Assembly (NCBI RefSeq): GCF_037392515.1
Contig: NC_090295.1
Location: 20,476,001 to 20,540,000, forward strand
DNA length: 64,000 bases
Source of the DNA: Haliotis asinina
Taxonomy: Eukaryota; Mollusca; Gastropoda; Lepetellida; Haliotidae
Reading direction: 5' to 3'
Shown here: one piece after another, positions 22,747 through 34,519 of the stretch
Layout of the letters: each line of letters begins with the position of its first letter
Numbering within the stretch: position 1 is the stretch's first letter
Position numbers and translations under genes: made by a program
The notes under the pieces: generated by a model
The model's database searches: none
The model's input: the letters and a program-made list of their open reading frames with translations, nothing else
Told to the model about the DNA's origin: nothing

Positions 22747-22937
22747 GTGAGTGAGTTTAGTTTTACGCCGCACTCAAGCATCGATGTGCACAATTGGGAA
22801 CCGATGACATGTGTCAACCACGTCAGTGAGCCTGACCACCCGATCCCGTTAGTCGCCTTTTACGACAAGCACAGTCGCCTTTTATGACAAGCATGGGTTG
22901 CTGAAGGCCAATTCCACACCGGGACCTTCACGGGTAC
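22747..22937 (-). mobile_element. Family A element with an internal deletion
   Basis: 'ttagttttacgccgcactca' jumps straight to 'agcatcgatgtgcacaattg', then runs to 'gggaccttcacgggt'. Confidence 0.9.
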
Positions 22938-23009
22938 CAAGAGACGATAAAAGATTGTACTAATAAGGACTGGTAGGGTCGGTGTCTGAAAAGAGATACT
23001 GATGTTTAA

Positions 23010-23160
23010 CAAGCGGTAGCCGAATGGTTAGAGCTGTCTCTCGTCCGGAAACGAGGGGCGGGGTTTGATTCCCCACAAGGGCACAGTGGCTGAAGACCAT
23101 TTCTGGTATCCATCGCCTTGATAATGGCAGACTGTTGCTGAATTTAAACGGAACTTAACC
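23010..23160 (+). mobile_element. tRNA-like SINE, divergent member of family B
   Basis: 'tagccgaatgg' (A box) and 'ggtttgattcc' at 23062..23072 (B box), then 'gaccatttctggtatcc'. The head is closer to a tRNA ('gagctgtctctcgtccgg') than in other copies. Confidence 0.65.
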
Positions 23161-23680
23161 ACATCGGCTTCATAACATTTTAATGTTCCGAATTAACTGA
23201 CAAATGGAGTCCGCTATCCGTCGAGTCCGGACAAACAAGGTGTCACTGTATAAGATATTCTGATAGAATTCCGATCATACTAACGTAATGCTTTGCCCGA
23301 GTCGTTCCATGAAGCGGTCTTTTACTCCATTTCTCTGACAGTCACATTGCGATAAGTTAGCTTTATGGAAAATGGTGCTTTATTCCGCTCCATGAAGCGA
23401 TCGTAGCGCTAAGAGTATCGTATCTTCAACACCTTAGCACTAGGATTTTTTGTAAATAAAAGTGTCACAACAGGAAAGACCTTAGTAAATTCATGCATTA
23501 TCCTAACTAGGCAGAACGCTTTATCGAAAATGGTTTGGGATCCGTTCAACAAAGCGGCCATAGTACAAAGATATTGCTAACTACTGCACTTTATCAGACA
23601 TTGCTATGGGCTCATGATGAATAACTGAACACTACTTGAACAAAGTGGCCGTTATTCTAAGAACCCTCACTTTGAAAGGA

Positions 23681-23711
23681 TTTTTTTTTGGGGGGGGGGG
23701 GGGGGGGGGGG
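23681..23711. repeat. T9-G22 homopolymer tract
   Basis: Nine T (23681..23689) are followed by 22 G (23690..23711). Run length in an assembly is often unreliable at such sites. Confidence 0.9.
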
Positions 23712-23924
23712 TGAAACATGCTCTTGAACAAACAATTAATTAACCTGTATTATTCTGACTGAGTTGTGAACCGCGGTATTCCCTCACATGTCCGTAACTA
23801 ACGCATCAGTCAAGGTAGTTTCAAACTATTACCTTTCGTGACATGTCCCCGGACTAGAGCATCAGGTACCATAGAGTTGTAACCTGGCGATCCACTTCCT
23901 TAAGCACTCGTCTTTCTCACAGTC

Positions 23925-24285
23925 CCAGAACCACATTATTTTTGCTGACTGCCTATCCCTGCAATACTATAGCTCTAAATGAAGCAAATCTAGATTCCCT
24001 CATGTTATGAATTTCAGTTCTGACTGGAGCTCCTTTCCAATTTCAATGAGTCTTTTTGTTAATTTCACAATGATATATATTCAGAAACTAAGCGTTAGTC
24101 TGCTTCCTGCTTACCCCTCACTGCAATACTTTGGCTCTAAATGAAACAGGTCTAGATTCCCACAGGTTCTGTATCTCAGTTCTGACTGGGGCTCCTTTTT
24201 CAATATAAATGGGTTTATTCGTTACTATTAAAATTGTATATATTCAAGGACTATGCGATAGTCTTGACACTTGAACAACTCGACA
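23925..24285 (+). mobile_element. Two family E copies in tandem
   Basis: Both contain 'ctgcaatact', 'gctctaaatgaa', 'tctagattccc', 'tcagttctgactgg', 'gctcctttt' and 'tatattca', about 175 bp apart. Confidence 0.82.
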
Positions 24286-24649
24286 TCTGAGTTCCCCGCC
24301 AGTACCTTGCAAGGGAACAGATTATTTCAGCCATGTCTGACCTCTATCAAACAATAGCACTTCAACGTTATTTTTAGCGAAGAAGGCAGGTCACACAAAC
24401 AAGGCGCCACATTTGAGTGAACGCTCAGGTTTTAGGCTATAAATTCAGGGACTCAAGCTGCATGAAACAAGGATCACAAAAAAGCAGTGAGTAGAACCTT
24501 GTAAATCAGTAAGGACTGTGGAAAGTCGGTTCTGTCGACTTAAATAAGAATCTTAGACAACAATGCGTCATTTGACCGTGAACTGTGACACGACGGTGAC
24601 AGAATGCAGTGGTGTATAGCAACTGTCTACATGCAGTGCCTGCAAAAAT

Positions 24650-25230
24650 AGTTGGACCTTGAAACTATTTGGCTTATAGAACTAGATGTGTCACAGTGAC
24701 AGAAATAGGTGTTCCGTGAAACTATTCAGTATTACACCTTCACAGCTTGATATGCTGAAGAGACAGAAATAGGTGTTCCTTGAAACTATTAAACTGTTAG
24801 ACCTTCACAACTGGATATGCTAAAGAGACAGAAATAGGTGTTCCTTGAAACTATTTAACTGTTAGACCTTCACAACTGGATATGCTGAAGAGACAGAAAT
24901 TGGTGCTCCTTGAAACTAATAAACTATTAGACCTTTACAAGTGGACATGTCGAAAAGGAAAAAACAGAGCTCCTTGAAACTGTTAGACCTTCACAACTGG
25001 ATATGTCGAACGGACAAAAACAGTCGTCCCTTCAAACTGTTTGACCTCTACAACTGGATATGTCGAAGGGACAGAAATAGGTAGTCTGAAACTTTCGACC
25101 TTTTGCAACTGGATATATCAGAATGAGTGAAACCGGTGGTCCATCTGGATATGTCGAAGGATGGATAGAAATAGGTTGTCCTTGAAACTGTTAGACATTT
25201 CTCCAACTGGATATATCATTGAGCCACAAA
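24650..25230. repeat. Degenerate tandem array, 65-bp unit, about 9 copies
   Basis: Units run 'gacagaaataggtgttcct', 'tgaaactatt', 'gttagaccttcacaactgg', 'atatgctgaag'. A 65-bp period was measured at 24827 to 24892. Later units shorten and diverge. Confidence 0.85.
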
Positions 25231-25308
25231 TCGGAACAAAATGCTTACATAGCACTGACTATCTGTAATTTCTGTTATCAAAAAAAAACAGCTAAAACTT
25301 TTGCCGAG

Positions 25309-25578
25309 GACACCTGATGGCCCCGGGGTAGAATAGACCTTCAGCAACTCATGCTTGCCATAAAAGGCGACTGTGCTTGTCGTAAAGGGCGACTAACGGT
25401 ATCGTTTGGTCAGGCTCGCTGACTTGGTTGACACATGTCATCGGTTCCCAGTTGCGCAGATCGATGCTCATGTTGTTGATCACTGGATTGGCTGATCTAG
25501 ACTCGATTATTTACAGACCACCACCATATAGCTGGAATATTGCTGAGTTCAGCGTTAAACTAAACTCACTCACTCACA
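25309..25578 (+). mobile_element. Family A SINE-like element with 9-bp target duplication
   Basis: Near full length. 'tttgccgag' at 25300..25308 and again at 25579..25587 flanks it. Confidence 0.9.
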
Positions 25579-26080
25579 TTTGCCGAGATCTCTCAGGTAC
25601 TTTCATGAAATATGCCGACACTGACTTTTAGCCGGTGTCCTCTTTAAAACAGCGTTAGATATTGATGTTATCTTCAGAACTTATTTAATAAGTTTATGGC
25701 TACAGATGGTGTCGTTCAACGCATGTTTTGAAATCGATGTTACTGATAGCGCATGGTACATTCCCCTAATTTTGGACGGGGATGACCCACATGCCAAATG
25801 CACATCCATCGCCTGTGTGATGTCCTCCGGGTCTTCATCTCGCGAGCAGCTGATGGAGCTGATGTTTGAAGTTTGGAGGGAGTACTGAAATACTTCATAT
25901 AATTACATAGTAAGAGCAAATGTCTGCGTTAAGAAAATAACTCAACCAAAACTCTAAACATTAAAACATCGAAACGGCTTTGAAAGGTATTAAAGGATTA
26001 TTCATTAATTTGCGATAAAATCCTTTACATGTTTACGTACGTTCTGGTAGCTGCAGCGTTCGCAGTCACACTCAAGACCG

Positions 26081-26220
26081 TGGTGAGTGAGTGAGTGAGT
26101 GAGTGAGTGAGTGAGTGGGTTGATGTGTGAGTGAGTGAGTGAGTCAGTCTGTGAGCGAGCAAGAGAGCGGGTGGATGGGTGGGTGGATGGGTGAGTGAGT
26201 GAGTGCGTGGATTTTACGAG
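26081..26220. repeat. (GTGA)n microsatellite with variants
   Basis: Runs of gtga with gtgg/atgg variants. This is the tail motif of the family A and B elements on the opposite strand, so it may be the remains of such a tail. Confidence 0.85.
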
Positions 26221-26669
26221 AGTGAGAGAGTCCGCAACATTCCAGTTGTGTCAAAGATAATCTTGTGAAAGACAAACCTGTGGTCCAAAGCACAAGCAAC
26301 AGTCAATATCTTTTGGGAATGATTAATGGTCGTTTAGTCATGTTACATATCGAAACAATGCTAAAAGTATTTATATCGATATACCCCCCAGCATGTCTCT
26401 CAACAATAAAGAAAATCCAATCAACCCCAAACAAGCATCAGATTAATTCATCTGACAGGGAACCATCGGTCATATTCGCACAAACCCTAACTCCTCTAAA
26501 GAAGATCTGGTCTCTAATCAGCACTGGTCCTTGATCTTGCTCCGGCTTTTTCACAATGAACACCCGATATTTCGAAACGAGCATCGGTCTCACCAACAAT
26601 ACGCCTTACCTGTCTCCCAAACCGACATACAGTTTCTTCTACAACGAACACCCAGCTGGTCTCAAACAA

Positions 26670-27945
26670 TGTACACCAGACCCGTCCCTCACAGTCACCA
26701 CCAAACCCGTCCCTCACAGTCAACACAAGACCCTTCTCGCTACCAGCCAACACCAAACTCGCCTCTCAAAGTCAACACCGGACCCGTCTCCCTCATAGTC
26801 AACATCAGACCCGCCCCTTACAGTAAACACCGGATCAGTCTTCCACAGTCAACACCAGGCCTGTATCCCACAGTAAACACTGGATCAGTATCCCACAGTC
26901 AACACCAGACTTGTCCCTCACAGTCAACACCAGACCCGTCCCTCACAGTCAACACTAGACTCTCTTCTCAGTGTCAACATCGGACCCGTCTCCCACAGTC
27001 AACACCAGACCCGTCCCCCTCTTAGTCAACACCAGACCCGACTCTCACAGTTAACACCAGACCCGTGTCTCTCAGTCAACACCAGGCCTGTATCCCACAG
27101 TAAACACCGGATCAGTCTCCCACAGTCAACACCAGACCCGTCTCCCACAGTCAACACCAGATCCGTCTCCCTCTTAGTCAGCACCAGACCAGTATCCCAC
27201 AATCAATATCCACACCGTCTCTCACAGTCAATACCAGACCTGTCTCCCACAGTCAACAACACCGGACTTGTCTCTCACGGTCAACACCGGATCAGTCTTC
27301 CACAATCAACACCAGGCCTGTCTCCCACAGTAAACACCGGATCAGTCTCCCACAGTCAACACCAGACCCGTCCCTCACAGTCAACACTAGAACCGTCCCT
27401 CACAGTCAACACCAGACCTGTCCCTCACAGTCAACACCAGACTCGCCTCTCTCAGTCAACACCAGACCCGTCTCCCACAGTCAACACCAGACCTGCATCC
27501 CACAGTCAACATCCACGCCGTCTCACTCAATCTACACCAGACCTGCACCTCACAGTCAACACCGGACCCGCACCCCACAGTCAAAACCAGACCCGTCCCT
27601 CACAATAAACATCAGACCCGTCCCTCACAGTCAACATCAGACCTGTCTCTCACAGTGAACAACGGACTATCTCCCACGGTCAACAGCGGATCAGTCTTCC
27701 ACAGTCAACACCAGACCTGTGTCCCACAGTAAACAACAGATCAGTCTCCCACAGTCAACACCAGACCCGTGCCTCACAGTCAACATTCACACCCGTACCC
27801 AACCGTGAACACCAGACCCGTCTCCCACAGTCAACCCGGATCAGTCTCCCACAGTCAAAACCAGACCCGTCTCTCACTGTCAACATCAGACCCGTCTCTC
27901 AGTCAACACCAGACCCGTATCCCACAGTAAAGACGAGATTCCCTA
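26670..27945. repeat. Minisatellite, about 25-bp unit, about 50 copies
   Basis: The unit is close to 'cccacagtcaacaccag' + 'acccgtct'; the period is 25 bp at 27361, 27386 and 27411. A longer sub-pattern (ggatcagt...cagtcaacaccaggcctgt) recurs, which hints at a higher-order unit. Open frames across it are by-products of a stop-poor unit. Confidence 0.93.
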
Positions 27946-28497
27946 AATAAATATTCGGTCTGTTTCCAACAAAGAACATCAGCTATGGAGATCTGTCATT
28001 ATCATTTTATATTCAATCGTTCTGCATGGATGTTTGTACATTCGTTTATACATAATGTAAACCGACATATGTAACACGGTAGCGTAATTGGTCGTGGTGT
28101 CGCGTTTCACAACATCTGTGATGTAGGTAGGAGGATATTCAGATATTTGATACGATTACAATAATACATGCGAGCTATCTCATCTCTCTTCAATGTAGGC
28201 AAGCCGTAACACACAAGCATGTTGTTTTCAGACGAAAACGACAAACAAGGTTTTACCATTGTTGCTGGTCACACTTCATATGTTATTATTACTATATTCT
28301 GGTATATTTAATGTAAATTCTGTCATTATGTATACAACCTGTGAAGATCGTGTCATCGTATCCTAAATTGAGTGGCTCGATGCTCATAATGTTGATTTCA
28401 AGATTGTCTGCCCACAGAGATGGATATTGACAAGTATAGCGTTAAACGCCAACAATATAATTAATAATCTGGGCCCACTTCACCCTGGTTCTGCAGG

Positions 28498-29655
28498 GTC
28501 GATGTCCAGACACACATTTGGTCTTACATGTACCTCACCCTGGTGCTGCAGGGTCGATGTGCAGACACACATTTGGTCTTACATGTACCTCATCCTTTTG
28601 CTGCAGGGTCGATGTGCAGACACACATTTGGTCTGACATGTAACTCACCCTGTTGCTGCAGGGTCGATGTGCAGACACACATTTGGTCTTACATGTACCT
28701 CACCCTGTTGCTGCAGGGTCGATGTGCAGACACACATTTGGTCTTGCATGTACCTCATCCTGGTGCTGCAGGGTCGATGTGCAGACACACATTTGGTCTT
28801 ACATGTACCTCACCCTGGTTCTGCAGGATCTATGTGCAGACACACATTTGGTCTTACATGTACCTCACCCTGGTTCTGCAGGATCGATGTGCAGACACAC
28901 ATTTGGTCTTACATGTAACTCACCCTGGTTCTGCAGGGTCGATGTGCAGACACACATTTGGTCTTATATGTACCTCACCCTGGTGCTGCAGGGTCGATGT
29001 GCAGACACACATTTGGTCTTACATGTAACTCACCCTGTTGCTGCAGGGTCGATGTGCAGACACACATTTGGTCTTGCATGTACCTCATCCTGGTGCTGCA
29101 GGGTCGATGTGCAGACACACATTTGGTCTTGCATGTACCTCATCCTGGTGCTGCAGGGTCGATGTGCAGACACACATTTGGTCTTACGTGTACCTCACCC
29201 TGGTTCTGCAGGATCTATGTGCAGACACACATTTGGTCTTACATGTACCTCACCCTGGTGCTGCAGGGTCGATGTGCAGACACACATTTGGTCTTACATG
29301 TACCTCACCCTGGTTTTGCAGGGTCGATGTGCAGACAAACACCTGGTCTTTCATGTACCTCACCCTGGTGCTGCAGGGTCGATGTGCAGACAAACACCTG
29401 GTCTTTCATGTACCTCACCCTGGTGCTGCAGGGTCGATGTGCAGACAAACACCTGGTCTTTCATGTACCTCACCCTGGTGCTGCAGGGTCGATGTGCAGA
29501 CACACATTTGGTCTTACATGTAACTCACCCTGGTGCTGCAGGGTCGATGTGCAGACAAACACCTGGTCTTTCATGTACCTCACCCTGGTGCTGCAGGGTC
29601 GATGTGCAGACAAACATCTGGTCTTACATGTACTTCACTCTAGTACTGCAGCTTC
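28498..29655. repeat. Minisatellite, 55-bp unit, about 21 copies
   Basis: The unit is 'gggtcgatgtgcagacacac' + 'atttggtcttacatgtacct' + 'caccctggtgctgca'. A PstI-type CTGCAG spans nearly every unit junction. The unit has no stop in any forward frame, and 55 is not divisible by 3, so all three forward frames stay open over most of the array and cycle through the same 55-residue Cys-rich pattern. Units near 29330..29620 share an 'aaacacctggtctttc' variant, so that block spread locally. I read it as non-coding. Confidence 0.95.
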
Positions 29656-31315
29656 TGTGTCACCAAATCTCTGAGAAGTGGAGCCATTTATCAACATTGC
29701 TGTCGCACTTAAACTGTAGCCTCGGGAGTTGGGATTTATGTTTAAAAATATGTTTGCTGTTAAATATCATCCCAGAGGCATCGCAAACAAAGTAAAATGA
29801 CACGCCTTCATGCTTATCTGACTATCCACAGATGTTAATATGGACTGATTTTATTACGAAACGTTTGTCCCCAGGGGTACCTGTTAGTACAATGTAACCC
29901 ACGGTAGAGAATCCTGAAACGTTTTTGAAATGTCATTTATATATATTCTATGACGCTGTTCTCTCAAGAGACAATAAAGAATAGCGTTTAAACATATTTT
30001 TAAAAAGAAGTAGATTACCATTTTTCATTGTCTCCAGTATGTGAGTAATCTACGTTACTGTTGAATTAACAACATCTTGAACACGCAAATACCTTGTTAA
30101 AATTCTTAAAATGATGTGAAATAGCTGAAAAAGTAATTAGGGACGTGTGTTAAAGATACAAACAGCCGATTACCCCAGATGCCTTTACAATAAAAGCATA
30201 TAAGAGTATATGTCGTTTAGTTTATTAAAAGATTTAGTCTATGTGACCTACACATATCAATATACAACATACAATGCTGGAAATATCCGACAATAGCGAG
30301 GCAAGTGCGTCAAGAGGATGCAGCAGATTGCAGTAATATGTCACACACAGTACACAGAGACAGTCTGTGATACTCAATATATGTATAGTAATCTCTGTGA
30401 TGTAATATGCGTGATGTGATGTGATCCACTTGGCAGCTACAATGTATTATTTTCATATAGAACTTAAAACCTATCAATAATATAATACTTACTATACAAA
30501 ATCCAGCTAATGTTAAATCGATACATTTGATAGGTTATATTTATAAGCCGTCTTGACCTTGGTAACGCAATTACACGGACGTGAACATTCTTAACATAAT
30601 CGGACACCCTCTAATAATGCTATACGAGTACTTTCCATGGCGTCTATTTGTATTGTTTCATCAATACGTAATATTCATTGTTTTGTAATTATTTATAATA
30701 ATAAGTGTATCGTAAACTACAGAGCTACCACACAATGAGGGGTAACATGAATTACCAAAACATTTCCCGTAGTTCTTAAGTTTCCTCATCTGGTGCCCTG
30801 TCCATGCAAGCAAGAATATTACATTGGTTTCTGGTCAATAGTGGATAATATTATGTACTAGGCAAAATTGTATTCAGATTTGTTTGATGTTACATTATGG
30901 TGATTGAAACAAAATGGTCAGGTAGATTACATATGGTGGTAACGTAGATTGAATGTTGTCAACGTTACCTCTTTGAGATGTATGTTTTCCAAAGTTAAAA
31001 GCTGTATCCCACCTACTGTCATTGATTTTGATAGACAGCGTTGTGCTTCCAAAAGGGAACATTAACGTTATTGTATTTATGTTTATTTAATCTGTGTTAC
31101 TTGATTTGTCACAGAAATCCAGTAGATTACAAAACGAAAAAGATGTCTGCATAATTGCCATAAGACTGTAAGGGCCAAGGGAGTGTTGCCTATTCTTGAT
31201 TTTAACACACCACGTTCCGTGAGTTGTTACCGGTTAAAACCTGCTCAAATTTCACAGAAAGTCAAGACTTTATTTTCAAAAATATATTTGGCTATTGGCT
31301 CCACTTTACAAAGAA
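29656..31315. other. AT-rich unique sequence, no gene seen
   Basis: Very AT-rich with short frames only. Confidence 0.6.
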
Positions 31316-31372
31316 CTGCATGGTGCTGTACAGTGCACATCTGGTCTTGCATGTGCCTCACTCTGGTCAGTT
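31316..31372. repeat. Outlying diverged copy of the 55-bp unit
   Basis: 'tggtgctgtacagtgcacat', 'ctggtcttgcatgtgcctca' and 'ctctggt' match one 55-bp unit in order with a small deletion. It lies about 1.66 kb past the end of the main array. Confidence 0.65.
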
Positions 31373-31420
31373 ACGTAACAAACCATAAAAAAATGACCGT
31401 AAGAAAATGATGTGGCACTG

Positions 31421-31455
31421 ATGCTTGACATGCTTGACATGCTTGACATGCTTGA
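31421..31455. repeat. Four copies of a 9-bp repeat
   Basis: 'atgcttgac' is repeated in tandem four times, then runs into a short C tract. Confidence 0.85.
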
Positions 31456-31851
31456 CCCCCCCTCAAAGCTTAAATCCATGAGGACAACAATACAAAATCA
31501 TCTCAAAGAAAGCTGGGGCACAAGTACTAGTCCAGCTCAATATATCATCTGTCGCTCTGGAAATAGTCGTCAGTCATTAAGGATGGTCTGAAAGTCAGCT
31601 TACTGAAACATAAACGAGTAGGAACACATTTTATAAACAAAACAAACAAACAAACAAAAAACAGAAAGAAAGAAAAAACAAATAAACTTTAGCAGTGATA
31701 CCTTGTATTTTACGGTTTCTTTTATTTAGCACTAACCCAGCAATACGGCGGACATTGTCCGTGAAGACCTGGGACAGAACTGGTCTTCAGTAACCCATCT
31801 TCAGTAGCCCCCGTTCCCCGCACAACCACACCCACACCACCACCACCCCCT

Positions 31852-31865
31852 CCCCCCCCCCCCCC

Positions 31866-31938
<73 letters not shown>
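31852..31938. repeat. C14 run followed by (AC)36
   Basis: A C tract (31852..31865) is directly followed by a dinucleotide repeat of about 72 bp. The minus-strand open frame of poly-Val/Cys and Gly is an artefact. Confidence 0.95.
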
Positions 31939-31940
<2 letters not shown>

Positions 31941-33119
31941 TCCCCTCCTCTGCAGCATTGAAGCCAGATGTGTTATTGTATTAGCTTTCTTATCTTGAAC
32001 CATACATGGATAATATAAGAAAAAATGTCACAAAGAATAGCATTAAACTATCAGTGTCTGCGTACAACCCGCGTGTGAAGGAGTTTTTAACGATTTTCAA
32101 GACTAAAAGTTCCAACTGAGACATAATTGTGTTAATCTAAACACAAATAATTATTTTCTCAATGTGTGACATTTAAAGAGCCCACACAATTGATAATTCT
32201 TAAACGAATCTTTTGGAAGGGTTTTGTCGACTGGCTGTAACAAGGTGCTTGTTGTAAATGCTCGGTCCATTTTCCATTACTATCGGTTTCTTTTACCGAT
32301 GTAAAATAACGAACGTTTGATTACATTGCAAGTAATATACGTTCTGATGTTTTAATTTTGTAGGTGTCATATTTGGGATTACACTTTCTTAGTAAAGTAC
32401 AAAGTCTAGTACTTCGGGTTTTTCGTGTTTTTGTTTTTCGGTCTTTTGTATGAGTCCCCAACGGGACTCGAACCCGCACTCTCAGAGTCAGGCACCTAAT
32501 CGCCAGCCACCGTGACTTCCACAAAAATGAGTCGGTCAACTGGTAGTACAGACTGCGAACGGTGTGTACCCCTCTGTGTGCATGCCATTGTGTTATCATA
32601 AATTTTAGCACTTTATAATTCCATCACACTCTTCAAACCAAAAATTCGTATCGTGAAAAATGTTATGTTTGCACATCGTTGACAGTACTGTATAAAGTAA
32701 CACTTTGTTTACGACTCAGAGCTTGCAGAGTCGATTTAATATTTTCAGTGATATTACACAAATACGGAAGGAGACACAACAAAACTCTCTTGTTTTGGCC
32801 TAGCTAACATAACATGGAATATTTTTGTCATGTTTCGTTTCACAATACCCTTTTTTACAGGCAGGTGCAGTGCACACTATGGATTTTCGCAAATACAACA
32901 ATGGCCAAACCCGCTAGACTGTACTCGTAGATCTTTATTAGGTACGAGTAATTTATGTCTCCGTGAGTGTTATTGATTGTTTACACGCTTCAGTGCAACT
33001 TTGAATAAATTACAATGATATATAAACTGGATCTGAAAATTATAGAGTCCATATTAAACATTATTAATTATCGATTCTGTTATGGTTCATGGTTGAGCCT
33101 AATCAATTCAGCGAATTCT
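31939..33119. other. Unique sequence leading to the candidate promoter
   Basis: Contains the tRNA-like fragment at 32449. Otherwise no feature seen. Confidence 0.5.
32449..32545 (-). mobile_element. tRNA-derived SINE head or tRNA pseudogene
   Basis: On the minus strand, 'ggtggctggcgattaggtgc' and 'gagagtgcgggttcgagtcc' give a perfect B box (GGTTCGAGTCC; complement at 32464..32474). A full cloverleaf does not form by eye: the acceptor ends do not pair well and no CCA-ready 3' end is evident, so I do not call a tRNA gene. Confidence 0.5.
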
Positions 33120-33800
33120 CAACACTTGACTAGCCTCATCAAAGTTGATCCACCGTGACGTCACAATGCGCGAATTGCTTTGCGCACTGTCATTGCTTTC
33201 AATATGGCGGTGGGCACCATACCCCTCATATTTGAACAATATCTGTTATCATCGAGAACAAGGTGACCTGGCTTTGTTTATTTTCGCCCAACCAGCACAT
33301 TCACTGAACCGAGGCAAGCTATTAGACGTACATCCACAACAGTAAGTATTGTGTGCTATGGATGTTCAGTCATTTAAAGGGAGAATAGTACATGTGCACC
33401 CTAGCATGTCGATTTCAGTGTCTCACGCCTGAGCAGTTTTGAGGGAAACAATCGGCTGAGCGATTTACCGGGGTGCGGTGCCCTCGTTTCGTACTGAAAT
33501 ATAACGGTGTTTTAATGCACTCCCGTTCAGTTTACTGAATTTAGATGAGCTAGGCGTCTATTGTAGAGCAAAATGGACGCCCTGACCGATTTTCTCTTCG
33601 TTTCACGTTGATATGTCATGCGTCGCGACCCTGTCAGCTGATAATGACATCGACATCTCTATCGCGAGCTGGTCGCGTGCAGAGATGGCGATTTAGTAAC
33701 ACTGTTGTACAATAGAATTACTATTCATTTTCTCACACTGTGATATAACACGTTTTAAAATTTCCCTGTGTTAGTAGCCGATTTAGCAAGTTTAAGGTGG
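33120..33800 (+). promoter_or_regulatory. Candidate promoter and first exon of an unidentified + strand gene
   Basis: TGACGTCA (CRE) is at 33156..33163 and ATGGCGG (YY1-like) at 33204..33210. A strong splice donor GTAAGTATT starts at 33342. CpG is visibly denser from 33120 to about 33680 than in the flanks, for example tgcgtcgcgacc and atcgcgagctggtcgcg. ATGGCGG is often found just downstream of start sites in animal promoters. An open frame from the ATG at 33166 runs to the donor (58 full codons, phase 2), but I recognise no domain; it may be 5' UTR. No downstream exon was identified, so the gene is unnamed. Confidence 0.4.
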
Positions 33801-34107
33801 GCGGGTCCCTCCACATGTGATTAAATCATGGACAACAATCTCCGGCTTGCATGACCTCAACATCTCGGTTTACCATATTTGTAGGATGTCTGTAAAATTA
33901 TTAGTCTTACGTTATGGACACAAATAACCATAGTTACAATAATTTTATCAACTGTATTAAGTTTATAAAACCCATGTTTAAATTTATCACATTTTTAAAT
34001 AGTATCTTGAATTGCAGTAGTATTTGATTAGCTTTTCAAATTATTGTAATAAGATTTATGTTCGTAATTTTTTTCAGTGTAGTTTAAAAAAAAAAGAAAA
34101 ACTTAAT

Positions 34108-34365
34108 ATGTAATATGGGGTAACAGTCACAGGGGTGTGCACATGACCATGGTATCGTCTGAGTGAACAGTTTATCTATGTAATATCTAGAAACGGTCAC
34201 AGTGGCCTGTATGTACCCAGGATATCCTCGCAGGAAACAGTTTTTCCATGTAATATAAGAAATCAGTCACTTTGATGTGTACATTGTATCGTCTTCAGTA
34301 ACAGCCTATCCACATAATATTAGGAAATGTCACAATGCCTTGTATATTTCCATAATATATTCTGA
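34108..34365. repeat. Degenerate tandem repeat, about 70 bp, four copies
   Basis: Copies start at 34108, 34178, 34248 and 34312, each opening with 'atgtaatat' or 'acataatat', followed by 'aacagtcac'-like, 'tgta(c/t)' and 'aacagtttatc'-like blocks. Spacings are 70, 70 and 64 bp. Confidence 0.7.
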
Positions 34366-34519
34366 AACAGTTCAAATCATGTCATCATTGTCATTAGCTC
34401 ATTGTAGTATTCTACGCTGCCACATTTTGTTTACTTGGAAGTTGGTTTGGGAGCCATTGCACTCGAATTCTTGACATCTTCAGGGGTTTGTGTAGTGTCA
34501 TCACCTTCAGAGCACAGGC

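Noticed and set aside
26531..27025. 164-codon Ser/Thr/Pro/His-rich frame
   Set aside because: Translation of the 25-bp minisatellite.
28498..29655. CRISPR-like array of regular repeats
   Set aside because: Direct head-to-tail minisatellite without unique spacers, in a eukaryotic genome.
28653..29795. 380-codon Cys-rich repeat protein
   Set aside because: All three forward frames of the 55-bp array are open equally; no start context, splice site or other domain supports a gene.
31722..32003. Minus-strand Cys/Val and poly-Gly frame
   Set aside because: Translation of the C run and (AC)n repeat.
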